The notes: generated by a model not told the origin, from the sequence alone. Positions 8,268 through 17,252 are shown, counted from the first letter of the stretch. The stretch is DNA of 64,000 bases from CBDBZL01 sp031399025 (GCA_031399025.1 JANNOJ010000095.1:18914-82913), one strand, 5' to 3'. A program made the numbers and translations.

Positions 8268-10121
8268 ATGTCCACCCGCTTGCGCAACGTGGCGATCATC
8301 GCCCACGTCGACCATGGCAAGACCACGCTCGTCGACCAGCTGTTCCGCCAGTCCGGCACCTTCCGCGACAACCAGCGCGTCGAGGAACGGGCGATGGACA
8401 GCAACGACCTCGAGAAGGAGCGCGGCATCACCATCCTGGCCAAGTGCACCAGCGTGGAATGGACCCCGCCATCAGGTGACGAGACGGCCAAGGAAACAGT
8501 ACGCATCAACATCGTCGACACCCCCGGCCACGCCGATTTCGGCGCCGAGGTGGAGCGCATCCTGTCGATGGTCGACGGCGTCATCCTGCTGGTCGACGCC
8601 GCCGAGGGCCCGATGCCGCAGACCAAGTTCGTCACCGGCAAGGCGCTCGGCCTGGGCCTGCGCCCGATCGTGGTGGTCAACAAGATCGACCGTTCCGACG
8701 CGCGCCCGCAGGAGGTGCTCGACGAGGTGTTCGACCTGTTCGTGAACCTGGAAGCCAATGACGAGCAGCTCGAATTCCCGGTGCTCTACGCCTCGGGCCG
8801 CGCGGGCTATGCCAGCGCCGACGAGCGCGCGCGCGAAGGCGACCTCACGCCGCTGTTCGAGACCATCGTCAGGCATGTGCGCGCGCCGGGCCTCGACGAG
8901 GAGGCGCCCTTCGCCATGCTGGCGACGCTGCTCAACCGCGACAGCTTCCTGGGCCGCATCCTCACCGGCCGCATCGAGAGCGGCAAGCTCGAGGTCGGCA
9001 TGCCGATCAAGGCCTTGGACGTGAACGGCAAGCTGGTGGAAACCGGCCGCGCGACCAAGGTGTTCGCCTTCAACGGCCTCGAGCGTGTACCCGTCGAACG
9101 CGCCTCGGCCGGCGATATCGTCGCCATCGCCGGGCTCACCCAGGCGACCGTTTCCAACACCATCTGCGATCCCGTGGTCAGCGCGCCCATCGCCGCCCAG
9201 CCGATCGACCCGCCCACGCTCAGCATGACCTTCGCGGTCAACGACAGCCCCTATGCCGGGCGCGAGGGCGACAAGGTGCAGAGCCGCGTCATCCGCGAGC
9301 GGCTCGAGCGCGAGGCCGAAAGCAACGTCGCCATCCGGCTCACCGAGAGCGCCGAGAAGGACGCCTTCGAGGTGGCCGGGCGCGGCGAACTGCAGCTGGG
9401 CGTGCTGATCGAGAACATGCGCCGCGAAGGGTTCGAGGTCTCGATCAGCCGCCCGCGCGTGCTGTTCCGCGACGGCGAGCACGGCCGCGAAGAACCCTAC
9501 GAGACCGTCGTCGTGGACGTGGACGACGAGTTCTCCGGCACGGTCGTGGAGAAGATGGCCCAGCGCAAGGCCGAGATGACCGACATGCGCCCGTCGGGCG
9601 GCGGCAAGACCCGTCTCACCTTCAGCGCGCCCAGCCGCGGCCTCATCGGCTACCACGGCGAGTTCCTCTCGGACACGCGCGGCACCGGCATCATGAACCG
9701 CCTGTTCGAGAAGTACGGCCCCTACAAGGGCCCGATCTCGGGCCGCCAGAACGGCGTGCTGATCTCGATGGAGCAGGGCGAGGCGGTCGCTTATTCGCTC
9801 AACATGCTCGAGGAGCGCGGCACCTTGTTCATCTCGCCGGGCGAGAAGCTGTACGAAGGCATGATCATCGGCGAGAACGCCAAGCCGCAGGACCTCGAGG
9901 TCAATCCGCTGAAGTCCAAGCAGCTCACCAACTTCCGCGCCTCGGGCAAGGACGAAGGTATTCGCCTCACCCCGCCGCGCCGGATGACGCTGGAACAGGC
10001 CATCGCCTACATCCAGGACGACGAATTGGTCGAGGTCACTCCGCAAAGCGTGCGCCTGCGCAAGCGCCACCTCGATCCGCACGAGCGCAAGCGCGCTTCG
10101 AGGAAGTCCGAGGCCGCCTGA
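8268..10121 (+). CDS. typA: Ribosome-associated GTPase TypA/BipA
   Basis: TypA/BipA is a translational GTPase that binds the 70S ribosome and supports 50S assembly and stress adaptation. The 617-residue product starts at ATG 8268 (MSTRLRNVAIIAHVDHGKTT), which places the G1 loop AHVDHGKTT at residues 12-20 as in the family. GITI is the switch I threonine, DTPGHADFG is G3 and NKIDR is G4. The C-terminal part has the BipA-specific segment ending in rich basic residues (RLRKRHLDP). Domains follow the order G domain, beta-barrel, EF-G-like III and V, and the unique C-terminal domain. It stands alone between the receptor and a glycosyltransferase gene. Confidence 0.97.
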   Translation: MSTRLRNVAIIAHVDHGKTTLVDQLFRQSGTFRDNQRVEERAMDSNDLEKERGITILAKCTSVEWTPPSGDETAKETVRINIVDTPGHADFGAEVERILSMVDGVILLVDAAEGPMPQTKFVTGKALGLGLRPIVVVNKIDRSDARPQEVLDEVFDLFVNLEANDEQLEFPVLYASGRAGYASADERAREGDLTPLFETIVRHVRAPGLDEEAPFAMLATLLNRDSFLGRILTGRIESGKLEVGMPIKALDVNGKLVETGRATKVFAFNGLERVPVERASAGDIVAIAGLTQATVSNTICDPVVSAPIAAQPIDPPTLSMTFAVNDSPYAGREGDKVQSRVIRERLEREAESNVAIRLTESAEKDAFEVAGRGELQLGVLIENMRREGFEVSISRPRVLFRDGEHGREEPYETVVVDVDDEFSGTVVEKMAQRKAEMTDMRPSGGGKTRLTFSAPSRGLIGYHGEFLSDTRGTGIMNRLFEKYGPYKGPISGRQNGVLISMEQGEAVAYSLNMLEERGTLFISPGEKLYEGMIIGENAKPQDLEVNPLKSKQLTNFRASGKDEGIRLTPPRRMTLEQAIAYIQDDELVEVTPQSVRLRKRHLDPHERKRASRKSEAA

Positions 10122-10192
10122 GCTTATTAGCCCGCGGCGGGGGGACGAGCACGCGCTCGCCAACCACCCGCGGCTCGCTTAGGGCAGCTGGC

Positions 10193-11344
10193 ATGGACAT
10201 CGCCGGCCTGCGCATCGCCCTGTTCAGCGGCAATTACAATTACGTGCGTGACGGCGCCAACCAGGCGCTCAACCGTCTGGTCGAGTACCTGCTGCGCCAC
10301 GGCGCCGGGGTGCGGGTCTACTCCCCCAAGGTCGAGCCGCCCGCCTTTGCCCCGGCCGGCGAGCTGGTCGGCCTGCCGCATGTCGCGATCCCCGGGCGCG
10401 GGGAATACCGGCTGCCGCTGGGGCTCTCGGCGGCGGTAAAGCGCGACCTGGCGGCATTCGCGCCCGATATCGTCCACCTGTCTTCGCCCGATCCCGCCGC
10501 GCACCGGGCGCTCGCCTGGGCCAAGGCGCGGGGCCTGCCGGTACTCGCCTCGGTGCACACGCGGTTCGAGACCTATCTACGCTATTACGGCGCGGGCTTT
10601 CTCGAACCCGGGGCGGTGGCGCTGCTGCGACGCTTCTACCGGCGGTGCGATGCGATCATGGCACCCTCCCAGAGCATGGCGGCGGTGCTGCGCGCGCAGC
10701 GGATGAACGCGGACATCTCCATCTGGTCGCGCGGTGTGGACCGGACCATGTTCAACCCCGCGCGCCGCAGCATGGAATGGCGGCAGGGGCTCGGCATCGG
10801 CGATGACGAGGTGGCGGTCGGCTTCCTTGGTCGGCTGGTGATGGAAAAGGGGCTCGATGTCTTCGCCGCGGCGCTTGGGCAGTTGCGCGCCCGCGGCGTG
10901 CCGCACCGCCCGCTGGTGATCGGCGAGGGCCCCGCGCGCCACAAGTTTGCCGAACAATTGCCCGGCGCCGCCTTCGCCGGGTTCCTGAGCGGCGAGGCCC
11001 TCGGGCGCGCGGTGGCCGGCATGGACGTGCTGCTCAACCCCAGCGTCACCGAGACCTTCGGCAACGTCACCCTGGAAGCCATGGCCTGCGCGGTGCCGGT
11101 GGTGGCGGCGCGGGCCACGGGCGCCACCAGCCTGGTGGCCGATGGCGTCACCGGCCGCCTGGTCGAGCCGGGCGACGCCTGCGCCTTCGCCGATGCGCTG
11201 GAGGATTACCTGCGCGCGCCCGATCTCAGGGCCGCGCATGGCATTGCCGGCGAGGCCGCGAGCCGCGCCTACACCTGGGATGCGGTCAATGCGGCGGTCG
11301 GCCAGGCATATCTGCGCCTGCTCGCCCGGCGCCGCCCGGCCTAG
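10193..11344 (+). CDS. GT4-family glycosyltransferase (MgtA/SQD2-like)
   Basis: A 383-residue retaining glycosyltransferase with a GT-B fold. The N-terminal half contains the acceptor-side pattern GNYNYVRDGANQALNRLV and an HTRFETYLRYYG segment. This is close to GDP-mannose-dependent alpha-mannosyltransferases of glycolipid synthesis. The C-terminal half has FLGRLVMEKGLDVF near 210 and the donor-binding motif with E-x7-E, in NPSVTETFGNVTLEAMACAVPVV near 285-305. It probably acts at the cytosolic face of the inner membrane. It starts 71 bp after typA on the same strand and ends 3 bp from a convergent gene. The precise sugar and acceptor cannot be read from sequence. Confidence 0.82.
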   Translation: MDIAGLRIALFSGNYNYVRDGANQALNRLVEYLLRHGAGVRVYSPKVEPPAFAPAGELVGLPHVAIPGRGEYRLPLGLSAAVKRDLAAFAPDIVHLSSPDPAAHRALAWAKARGLPVLASVHTRFETYLRYYGAGFLEPGAVALLRRFYRRCDAIMAPSQSMAAVLRAQRMNADISIWSRGVDRTMFNPARRSMEWRQGLGIGDDEVAVGFLGRLVMEKGLDVFAAALGQLRARGVPHRPLVIGEGPARHKFAEQLPGAAFAGFLSGEALGRAVAGMDVLLNPSVTETFGNVTLEAMACAVPVVAARATGATSLVADGVTGRLVEPGDACAFADALEDYLRAPDLRAAHGIAGEAASRAYTWDAVNAAVGQAYLRLLARRRPA

Positions 11345-11347
11345 GTC

Positions 11348-11809
11348 CTAGCGCAGCACGCCGTACCGCGTCATCGCCCGCACATACCAGGCGAGCAGGA
11401 CGATCACGACCGCGATCAGCACCGACATGCCCACCGCGAGGCCGGAATCGGTGAGACCGGGCATCGGATTGGCCAATTGGTACGCCATGGTGGCGAGCAG
11501 GCCCATGAGCGAGGCGAGGAAGGCGTGGAACGCATATCGGCTGCGCCCCAGCAGCAGCAGCGAGCCCAGCACCGAACCCCAGACGCCGATCGCCCAGGCC
11601 GTATCCGCCCAGATCGGGAAGCTGTCGAAATAGCCGACCGCCACCTGCGCGTCGAAGCCGTAAGGCTCGGTCATGGCGCGCATATAGGCCAGGTTGCGCG
11701 TCTGCGACATGATGTAGTCATATCCGCCGAACGCGTTCCACAGCAGCGACAACACGCCGACCACCCACAGGTGCCACGGCGCGCTGGCGCGAGTTGCGAC
11801 GCTCTCCAT
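11348..11809 (-). CDS. Small four-helix membrane protein of unknown function
   Basis: The 153-residue product is hydrophobic, with four predicted membrane helices (about 8-30, 70-90, 95-115 and 125-145). The N-terminal pattern PWHLWVVGVLSLLWNAFGGYDYIMSQ is characteristic of a widespread alphaproteobacterial family often labelled sugar transporter without evidence. ATG 11809 is chosen over an upstream in-frame ATG because GGGGAG lies at good spacing before it. It follows the padR gene by 81 bp on the same strand and could be a target of that regulator. Function unknown. Confidence 0.75.
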   Translation of the reverse strand: MESVATRASAPWHLWVVGVLSLLWNAFGGYDYIMSQTRNLAYMRAMTEPYGFDAQVAVGYFDSFPIWADTAWAIGVWGSVLGSLLLLGRSRYAFHAFLASLMGLLATMAYQLANPMPGLTDSGLAVGMSVLIAVVIVLLAWYVRAMTRYGVLR

Positions 11810-11890
11810 GTCATTCTCCCCGCCGAAGTTCCCGCGCGCCATATAGCACGCCGGGCACGGTGAGGAAGATGGCCGAGTAGCGCGCGCCGG

Positions 11891-12547
11891 TCAGAGCCGC
11901 TCGATGCGCCGCGCCATCTCGTCGATCAGGTCGACGATCTCGTGCAGCGTCGCCTCGTCGAGCTTATCGGCGCGCGCGCGCTGCCTGAGCACGCTGGCAA
12001 GGTTCCCCATCGCGCGGAACAGGTGGGGCGAGCGGCCGCGCTCGTGCTCCTTGGCATGGCCGGCGAGCCGGTCGAACAGCGCCACCACCTCCGCGGCACG
12101 CGTGGCCAGTTCGGCCAAGCCCTGCTCGGATGCGGCAAAGGCCTTGCGCGCCGAAGGCTCGTCGCCGTGTTCGGCGATGGCCCCCTCGTCGGCGAGCAGC
12201 TGGAGCGTGGGGTACACCGCGCCGGGGCTGGGCGCATAGGCGCCGCCGGTCAGCTCCTCCAACGCCTTGATCAGCTCGTAGCCGTGGCGCGGTTGGTCGG
12301 CCAGCAGCTTGAGCAGCGCCAAGCGCAGCTCGCCAGGTGCGAACATCCGCCCCCGGCGCGCGCGCGGCCCGCCCCAGTCGGCGCCATCCTCGCCGCTATC
12401 CGCGCCTGGCCCCCAGCCGCGCCCGCGGCCGCGCCCCGGGCCACGCTGGCCGCCCTCGCTCCAGCGCGAGGCCATGCTGCCGGCGAACATCATCGCCATC
12501 GGCCCCAAGAGGTCCGGACGGCGGCCGCGGTTGTGGCAATTGTACAT
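11891..12547 (-). CDS. PadR-family transcriptional regulator
   Basis: A 218-residue winged-helix repressor. The DNA-binding domain spans roughly residues 65-145 (GELRLALLKLLADQPRHGYELIKALEE, then the conserved PSPGAVYPTLQLLADEG). The C-terminal part is helical and likely forms the dimer coiled coil. The first 65 residues are an unusual Gly/Arg/Trp-rich extension. Translation starts at ATG 12547, preceded by GAGGATACC. A small palindrome, GATATATC, lies 31 nt upstream and may be its own operator. The membrane-protein gene downstream is the most likely co-regulated target; the effector is unknown. Confidence 0.87.
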   Translation of the reverse strand: MYNCHNRGRRPDLLGPMAMMFAGSMASRWSEGGQRGPGRGRGRGWGPGADSGEDGADWGGPRARRGRMFAPGELRLALLKLLADQPRHGYELIKALEELTGGAYAPSPGAVYPTLQLLADEGAIAEHGDEPSARKAFAASEQGLAELATRAAEVVALFDRLAGHAKEHERGRSPHLFRAMGNLASVLRQRARADKLDEATLHEIVDLIDEMARRIERL

Positions 12548-12578
12548 GAAGGTATCCTCGTAGGTTCGTTAAGTCTGC

Positions 12579-12586
12579 GATATATC
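12579..12586. promoter_or_regulatory. Palindrome GATATATC in front of padR
   Basis: A perfect 8-bp palindrome lies in the 103-bp divergent gap between padR (minus) and rarA (plus), 31 nt from the padR start. PadR regulators commonly repress themselves through AT-rich dyads of this kind. This is an inference from position and composition only. Confidence 0.3.
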
Positions 12587-12650
12587 TTGTAAGCATCGTC
12601 GTGCAAGAGGGTGATGCAAGTTTCCCGTCGTTCGGCTACTTGTCCGAGCC

Positions 12651-13985
12651 ATGGCCGACCTCTTCGCCGACGATCCTCCCGCGCCCGCCCGACGCGAAGC
12701 CCCCGCCGCCGACGCACCGCTCGCCGACAGGTTGCGTCCGCAATCGCTGGCCGAAATCATCGGCCAGGAGCACATCACCGGACCGGCGGGCGCGATCGGC
12801 CGGATGGTGGCGGCCGGGCGCCTGTCGAGCATGGTGCTGTGGGGGCCGCCGGGCACGGGCAAGACCAGCATTGCCCGGCTGCTCGCCGACGCGGTGGGTA
12901 TGCGCTTCGTCGCGATCAGCGCGGTGTTCTCGGGCGTGACGGACCTGCGCAAGGCCTTCGCCGAAGCGGAGATGGCGCAACAGGCGGGCCAAGGGGCGTC
13001 GGGGCGCACGCTGTTGTTCGTCGACGAGATCCACCGCTTCAACCGGGCGCAGCAGGACGGTTTCCTGCCTTATGTCGAGCGCGGCACGGTGACGCTGGTG
13101 GGCGCGACCACCGAGAACCCCAGCTTCGAACTCAACGCCGCGCTGCTCAGCCGGGCGCAGGTGCTGATCCTCCACCGGCTCGATACGGCGGCGCTGGCCA
13201 GGCTGCTCGAACGGGCCGAGGCGCTCGAAGGCTCCCTGCCGCTCACCCCGGAGGCGCGCGCGGCGTTGATCGCCAGCGCCGATGGCGACGGGCGCTTCCT
13301 GCTCAACCAGGCCGAGACGCTGTATGCCGCCAAGCTTACAGAGCCAATTGGGCCGGCTGAGCTGGGCGCGTTCCTCCAGCGCCGGGTGGCGGTGTACGAC
13401 AAGGACCGCGAAGGGCACTACAATCTCATCTCCGCGCTGCACAAGGCGGTGCGCGGCTCCGACCCGCAGGCGGCGCTCTACTATCTGGCGCGGATGCTCA
13501 CCGCCGGCGAGGAGCCGCTGTTCCTGGCGCGCCGGCTGGTGCGCATGGCGGTCGAGGACATCGGCCTCGCCGACCCGCAGGCGCTGGTCCAATGCCTGGC
13601 GGCGAGGGACGCCTACGAGTTCCTCGGCAGCCCCGAGGGCGAGCTGGCGCTGGCGCAGGCGTGCCTGTACCTCGCCACCGCCCCCAAATCGAACGCGGTC
13701 TACCAGGCGCACAAAGCGGCCTGGGCCAGCGCGCGCGAAACCGGGAGCCTGATGCCGCCCGCCAACATCCTCAACGCGCCCACCAAGCTGATGCAGCAGA
13801 TCGGCTACGGCCGGGGATATACCTATGATCACAATGCAGCCGAGGGCTTCTCGGGCGACGATTACTGGCCCGAGGGGATGGCGCCGCAGACCTATTACGC
13901 CCCGACCGAGCGCGGCTTCGAAGCGCGGCTGCAGGAGCGGCTGGCCCATTGGCAGCGTTTGCGCGACGAGCGGCGCGGCGGCTGA
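12651..13985 (+). CDS. rarA: Replication-associated recombination protein A (RarA/MgsA)
   Basis: RarA is an AAA+ clamp-loader-like ATPase that works at stalled forks with SSB. The 444-residue product has Walker A GPPGTGKTS at about 65-73, Walker B LLFVDEIHRFN near 122, sensor 1 in VGATTENPSFELN near 150, and an arginine-finger region ALLSRAQV. The C-terminal tetramerisation domain carries HKAVRGSDPQAALYYLARML and ends with ADP-type motifs (GYTYDHNAAEGFSGDDYWPEGM). Length and motifs are standard. The next gene starts 3 bp after the stop, indicating an operon. Confidence 0.95.
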   Translation: MADLFADDPPAPARREAPAADAPLADRLRPQSLAEIIGQEHITGPAGAIGRMVAAGRLSSMVLWGPPGTGKTSIARLLADAVGMRFVAISAVFSGVTDLRKAFAEAEMAQQAGQGASGRTLLFVDEIHRFNRAQQDGFLPYVERGTVTLVGATTENPSFELNAALLSRAQVLILHRLDTAALARLLERAEALEGSLPLTPEARAALIASADGDGRFLLNQAETLYAAKLTEPIGPAELGAFLQRRVAVYDKDREGHYNLISALHKAVRGSDPQAALYYLARMLTAGEEPLFLARRLVRMAVEDIGLADPQALVQCLAARDAYEFLGSPEGELALAQACLYLATAPKSNAVYQAHKAAWASARETGSLMPPANILNAPTKLMQQIGYGRGYTYDHNAAEGFSGDDYWPEGMAPQTYYAPTERGFEARLQERLAHWQRLRDERRGG

Positions 13986-13988
13986 GGC

Positions 13989-14885
13989 GTGCCCGCAGCA
14001 CGCCTGAGCCGGTTCGGCAGCTTCGTGGCGATCGACTGGTCGGGCGCGGCCGGCGAGCGGCACAAGGGGATCGCCGTCGCGCTGGCCGGGGCGGATGGCG
14101 CGCCGCCGCACTTGCTGGGCGGGGGCCGGCGCTGGTCGCGCGGCGAGGTGCTCGACCTGCTTGGGCGCGATCTGCCGCCCGATACGCTGGTCGGGCTGGA
14201 CCTGGGCATCGCCCTGCCCTTTGCCGATTGCGGCGCTTATTTCCCTGGCCTGGCACGCTCAGTTCCCGATGCGCCGTCGCTGTGGGCGATGGTGGCCGAG
14301 GTGTGCGCCGCCGACCGCCACTTCGCCGCCGGTTCCTTCGCCGACCATCCCGACTTTGCCCCTTTCTTCCGCCGCCACGGCGGGCGGCGGGGCGAGCGCT
14401 TCGGCTGCGACGATGCGGCGCATGGGCGCGGGCGGTTCCGCGTCACCGAGCGGCGGCAGGAGGCGATGGGCTGCCGGCCCTATTCCAACTTCAACCTGGT
14501 GGGCGCCGCGCAGGTGGGCAAAGCCAGCCTCACCGGCATGCGCTTGCTCCACGCCCTGCGCGGTTTGCTGCCGGTGTGGCCGATCGAGCCGCTCCGGTCC
14601 ACGGGCTCGGTGGTGGTCGAAATCTACACCGCGCTCGCCGCGCTCGCCGCCGGGCGACAGGCGGGACGCAGCAAGATGCGCAACTTCGCCGAGCTCAACG
14701 CCGGATTGGCAGCGCTCGGCTCACCGGCGGTGTCGGGCGATGGGCCGTTGGACGACCACAGCGCCGACGCGCTGCTCGCCGCCGCCTGGCTGCGCGCCAA
14801 TGCCGCGCGCGCCGAGCTGTGGCAGCCCCCCGGCCTCACGCCGCACCTCGCGCGCACCGAAGGCTGGACCTTCGGCGCGCTGTGA
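13989..14885 (+). CDS. Predicted RNase-H-fold protein (DUF429-like), function unknown
   Basis: A 298-residue protein starting at GTG 13989, 3 bp after the rarA stop and therefore probably cotranscribed. I do not recognise a named family with certainty. The order of acidic motifs fits an RNase-H-like fold of the DUF429 type: VAIDWSG near residues 13-19, LVGLDLGIALPFADCG near 68-83, and DDHSADALLAAAWLR near 255-270. The middle is rich in Arg/His and contains CGxxxPYSNFNL-like residues that could contact nucleic acid or substrate. Coupling to rarA suggests a role near replication forks, but that is an inference. Confidence 0.6.
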   Translation: MPAARLSRFGSFVAIDWSGAAGERHKGIAVALAGADGAPPHLLGGGRRWSRGEVLDLLGRDLPPDTLVGLDLGIALPFADCGAYFPGLARSVPDAPSLWAMVAEVCAADRHFAAGSFADHPDFAPFFRRHGGRRGERFGCDDAAHGRGRFRVTERRQEAMGCRPYSNFNLVGAAQVGKASLTGMRLLHALRGLLPVWPIEPLRSTGSVVVEIYTALAALAAGRQAGRSKMRNFAELNAGLAALGSPAVSGDGPLDDHSADALLAAAWLRANAARAELWQPPGLTPHLARTEGWTFGAL

Positions 14886-14907
14886 GTCAAAGGCGGTGCA
14901 CGCCGGG

Positions 14908-14982
14908 GCCGGCTTAGCACAGGGGTAGTGCAGCGGTTTTGTAAACCGAAGGTCGGGGGTTCGAATCCCTCAGCCGGCACCA
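14908..14982 (+). tRNA. tRNA-Thr (anticodon TGT)
   Basis: The sequence folds as a cloverleaf. The acceptor stem pairs GCCGGCT with AGCCGGC and is followed by discriminator A and an encoded CCA. The anticodon loop TTTGTAA reads TGT for threonine, and the T-arm carries GGTTCGAATCC. It is 75 nt with CCA. The 152 bp after it contain a short AAAAC/GTTTT inverted repeat (about 14996-15021) that could aid termination; nothing else is visible before the ugd stop. Confidence 0.96.
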
Positions 14983-15134
14983 GTTTCCGCAACACAAAAC
15001 TATCCGGGGCATGGTTTTGGGCGGCAACTCCCGAGCGATCGCGAAGGTATGGACGCCTCAGGCGCCGGCGCGGGTATCCGCCGCTCGACTGTCCTCGCGT
15101 TGGCTCGAGCGTTCGTTCGGCGCCGGCCGGATCG

Positions 15135-16436
15135 CTAGCGGCCGACCGCGACGTAGCGGAAACCGCGACGCTCGACCTCGCTGCGGTCGTAGAGGTTGCG
15201 CAGGTCGACCAGCAGCGGCTGCTTGAGCAGGCTACGCATCCGGTCGAAATCGAGTGCGCGGAAGGCGTCCCATTCGGTCGCCACCACGGCGGCGTCGGCC
15301 CCGCTCATGGCATCGTAGGCGTCGGTGCAATAGGTCACCGCGTCGATCACCTTGGTCGCCTGCTCCATGCCCTCGGGGTCGTAGGCGCGGATCAGGGCGC
15401 CGGCATCCTGGAGCGCCTGGACGATGGCGATGGCGGGCGAATCGCGCATGTCGTCGGTGTTGGCCTTGAAGGTGAGGCCCAGCAGCGCGACGACCTTGCC
15501 GTGCCCGGTGCCGCCGAGCGCGTGGACGACCTTGCGGCCCATCGAGCGCTTGCGGAAATCGTTGGACTTGACCACCGCCTCGACGATCCGCAGCGGCGCC
15601 TCGTAATCCTCGCCGGTCTTGAGCAGCGCCAGCGTATCCTTGGGGAAGCACGAGCCGCCATAGCCGGGGCCGGGCTGGAGGAAGCGGGCGCCGATGCGGG
15701 TGTCCAGGCCGATGCCGTGGGCGACGTCCTGCACGTCCGCCCCGACCCGCTCGCACAGGTCGGCGACCTCGTTGATGAAACTGATCTTGGTGGCGAGAAA
15801 GGCGTTGGCGGCGTATTTGGTGAGTTCGGCGGCGCGGCGGCTCATCACCAGGATCGGCGATTCGGAGCGCACCAGCGGCCGGTAGATCTCGCGCAGCACC
15901 GTCTCGGCATGCTCGTCGTTGACGCCCACGACCACGCGGTCGGGGCGCTTGAAATCGTCGATCGCGGCGCCTTCGCGCAGGAATTCAGGGTTGGAGGCGA
16001 CCGAAAATTCCAGGTCCGGCCGCGCTTCGCGGATGATCCGTTCCACCGCATCGCCGGTGCCCACGGGGACGGTCGACTTGGTCACCACCACGGTTCCCGG
16101 GCGCAGATGCGGCGCCATCTCCTGGGCGGCGGCATGGACGTAGCTGAGGTCGGCATGGCCATCGCCCCGGCGTGACGGTGTGCCCACGGCGATGAACACC
16201 GCGTCCGCCTCGGGCAAAGCGGCCCCCAGGTCGAGCGTGAAGGCGAGGCGCCCCGCCTCGAAATTGTTCGCCACCAGCTGGTCCAGCCCAGGCTCGAAGA
16301 TCGGGATCCGCCCGGCGAGCAGCGCGTCCACCTTGCTGGCATCCTTGTCGACGCAGGTGACCTCGTGGCCGAAATCGGAAAAGCAGGCACCGGAGACCAG
16401 GCCCACATAGCCCGTGCCGATCATGACGATGCGCAT
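15135..16436 (-). CDS. ugd: UDP-glucose 6-dehydrogenase
   Basis: The enzyme oxidises UDP-glucose to UDP-glucuronate with two NAD+ for polysaccharide synthesis. The 433-residue protein begins MRIVMIGTGYVGL, placing the Rossmann GxGYVG at residues 7-12. The central STVPVGT and SNPEFLREG motifs near 120 and 150 are followed by GYGGSCFPKD near 257-266, with the catalytic cysteine at about 262. KANTDDMRDSPA near 325 starts the C-terminal NAD-like domain. A closely related GDP-mannose dehydrogenase is the main alternative, but FLREGxAxxDF favours UDP-glucose. No other sugar nucleotide gene is adjacent. Confidence 0.9.
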   Translation of the reverse strand: MRIVMIGTGYVGLVSGACFSDFGHEVTCVDKDASKVDALLAGRIPIFEPGLDQLVANNFEAGRLAFTLDLGAALPEADAVFIAVGTPSRRGDGHADLSYVHAAAQEMAPHLRPGTVVVTKSTVPVGTGDAVERIIREARPDLEFSVASNPEFLREGAAIDDFKRPDRVVVGVNDEHAETVLREIYRPLVRSESPILVMSRRAAELTKYAANAFLATKISFINEVADLCERVGADVQDVAHGIGLDTRIGARFLQPGPGYGGSCFPKDTLALLKTGEDYEAPLRIVEAVVKSNDFRKRSMGRKVVHALGGTGHGKVVALLGLTFKANTDDMRDSPAIAIVQALQDAGALIRAYDPEGMEQATKVIDAVTYCTDAYDAMSGADAAVVATEWDAFRALDFDRMRSLLKQPLLVDLRNLYDRSEVERRGFRYVAVGR

Positions 16437-16569
16437 CGATGTCCCCCTCGCCGCCGCAGCACGGCCTTCCCCGGCTCCTAGTGCAAGCGGAGCGGGCGAG
16501 ACAAGGCTTCAGCAGCACAGTGCCGGCTTGGGGCAGATCGGCGGTGCCGTTCGGCGACGCCCCGTTCGG

Positions 16570-17037
16570 CTATCCGCGCCCGCGATAGGCCGCCACGCCC
16601 TGGTCGGGCAGCCACAGACCCGCAGGCGGCAGGCCGCTCTGCCAGAACACGTCGATGGGAATGCCGCCGCGCGGATACCAGTAACCGCCGATCCGCAGCC
16701 ATCGCGGGCGCAGCTCGGCGGACAGGCGCTGGCCGATGCCCACGGTCACGTCCTCGTGGAAGCCGCCATGGTTGCGGAAGGCGGCGAGGAACAGCTTGAG
16801 GCTCTTGGATTCCACGATCGACTCGCCCGGGGCGTAGTCGAGCACCAGGTGGGCGAAATCGGGCTGGCCGGTGATCGGGCACAGCGAGGTGAATTCGGGC
16901 GCGGCGAAACGCACCAGGTACAGCGCGCCGGGGCGCGGGTTGGCGACGTAGTCGAGCACCGCCTCCGCGGGCGAGCAGGGCAACGTGCTCGGGCGGCCCA
17001 GGTGCAGCGGTGCGCCGGGTTGGGACGGGTCGGTCAT
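16570..17037 (-). CDS. queF: NADPH-dependent 7-cyano-7-deazaguanine reductase QueF
   Basis: QueF reduces preQ0 to preQ1 in queuosine biosynthesis. The 155-residue product is the short unimodular type. The catalytic cysteine is Cys53 in FTSLCPITGQPDF, and the QueF signature ESKSLKLFLAAFRNHGGFHED lies near residues 88-108 and includes the glutamate that binds preQ0. ATG 17037 (MTDPSQ) gives the family-like N-terminus; an upstream in-frame ATG would only add an arginine-rich leader. The gene is on its own; the other queuosine genes are not in this window. Confidence 0.95.
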   Translation of the reverse strand: MTDPSQPGAPLHLGRPSTLPCSPAEAVLDYVANPRPGALYLVRFAAPEFTSLCPITGQPDFAHLVLDYAPGESIVESKSLKLFLAAFRNHGGFHEDVTVGIGQRLSAELRPRWLRIGGYWYPRGGIPIDVFWQSGLPPAGLWLPDQGVAAYRGRG

Positions 17038-17143
17038 CGGCCGCCTGATGGCGCGGCGCCTTGCCCGGGGCAAGCCTTACCGGTCGACCGAGTGGCACCG
17101 GATGCATCGGCCAATTGCCCTGACCCTCAAACCCGCTCGCCCC

Positions 17144-17252
17144 GAGCTTGCCGAAACATGTCTCGAGCGGTCGGCTTCGCCGGCCAGCCGAACGGGGCTG
17201 CGCTTCACCTTGGGCCCGAGCGCCTGGGTGAAAACAGTGCTTCGGCAAGCTC
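17144..17252. repeat. Inverted repeat with sphingomonad-style GAGCTTGCCGAA arms
   Basis: The 305-bp gap between queF and sseA contains GAGCTTGCCGAA at 17144-17155 and its exact complement TTCGGCAAGCTC at 17241-17252. The right arm is itself part of a second small dyad, GTGCT...AGCAC. Similar words (TGAGCTTGTCGAAG) are scattered in sphingomonad genomes as intergenic repeats, from memory. It looks like a non-coding dispersed element; no coding frame in the gap is convincing. Confidence 0.5.

Noticed and set aside
8472..10163. 563-codon frame opposite typA
   Set aside because: Low-complexity Ala/Leu/His translation, no ribosome site, and typA is certain.
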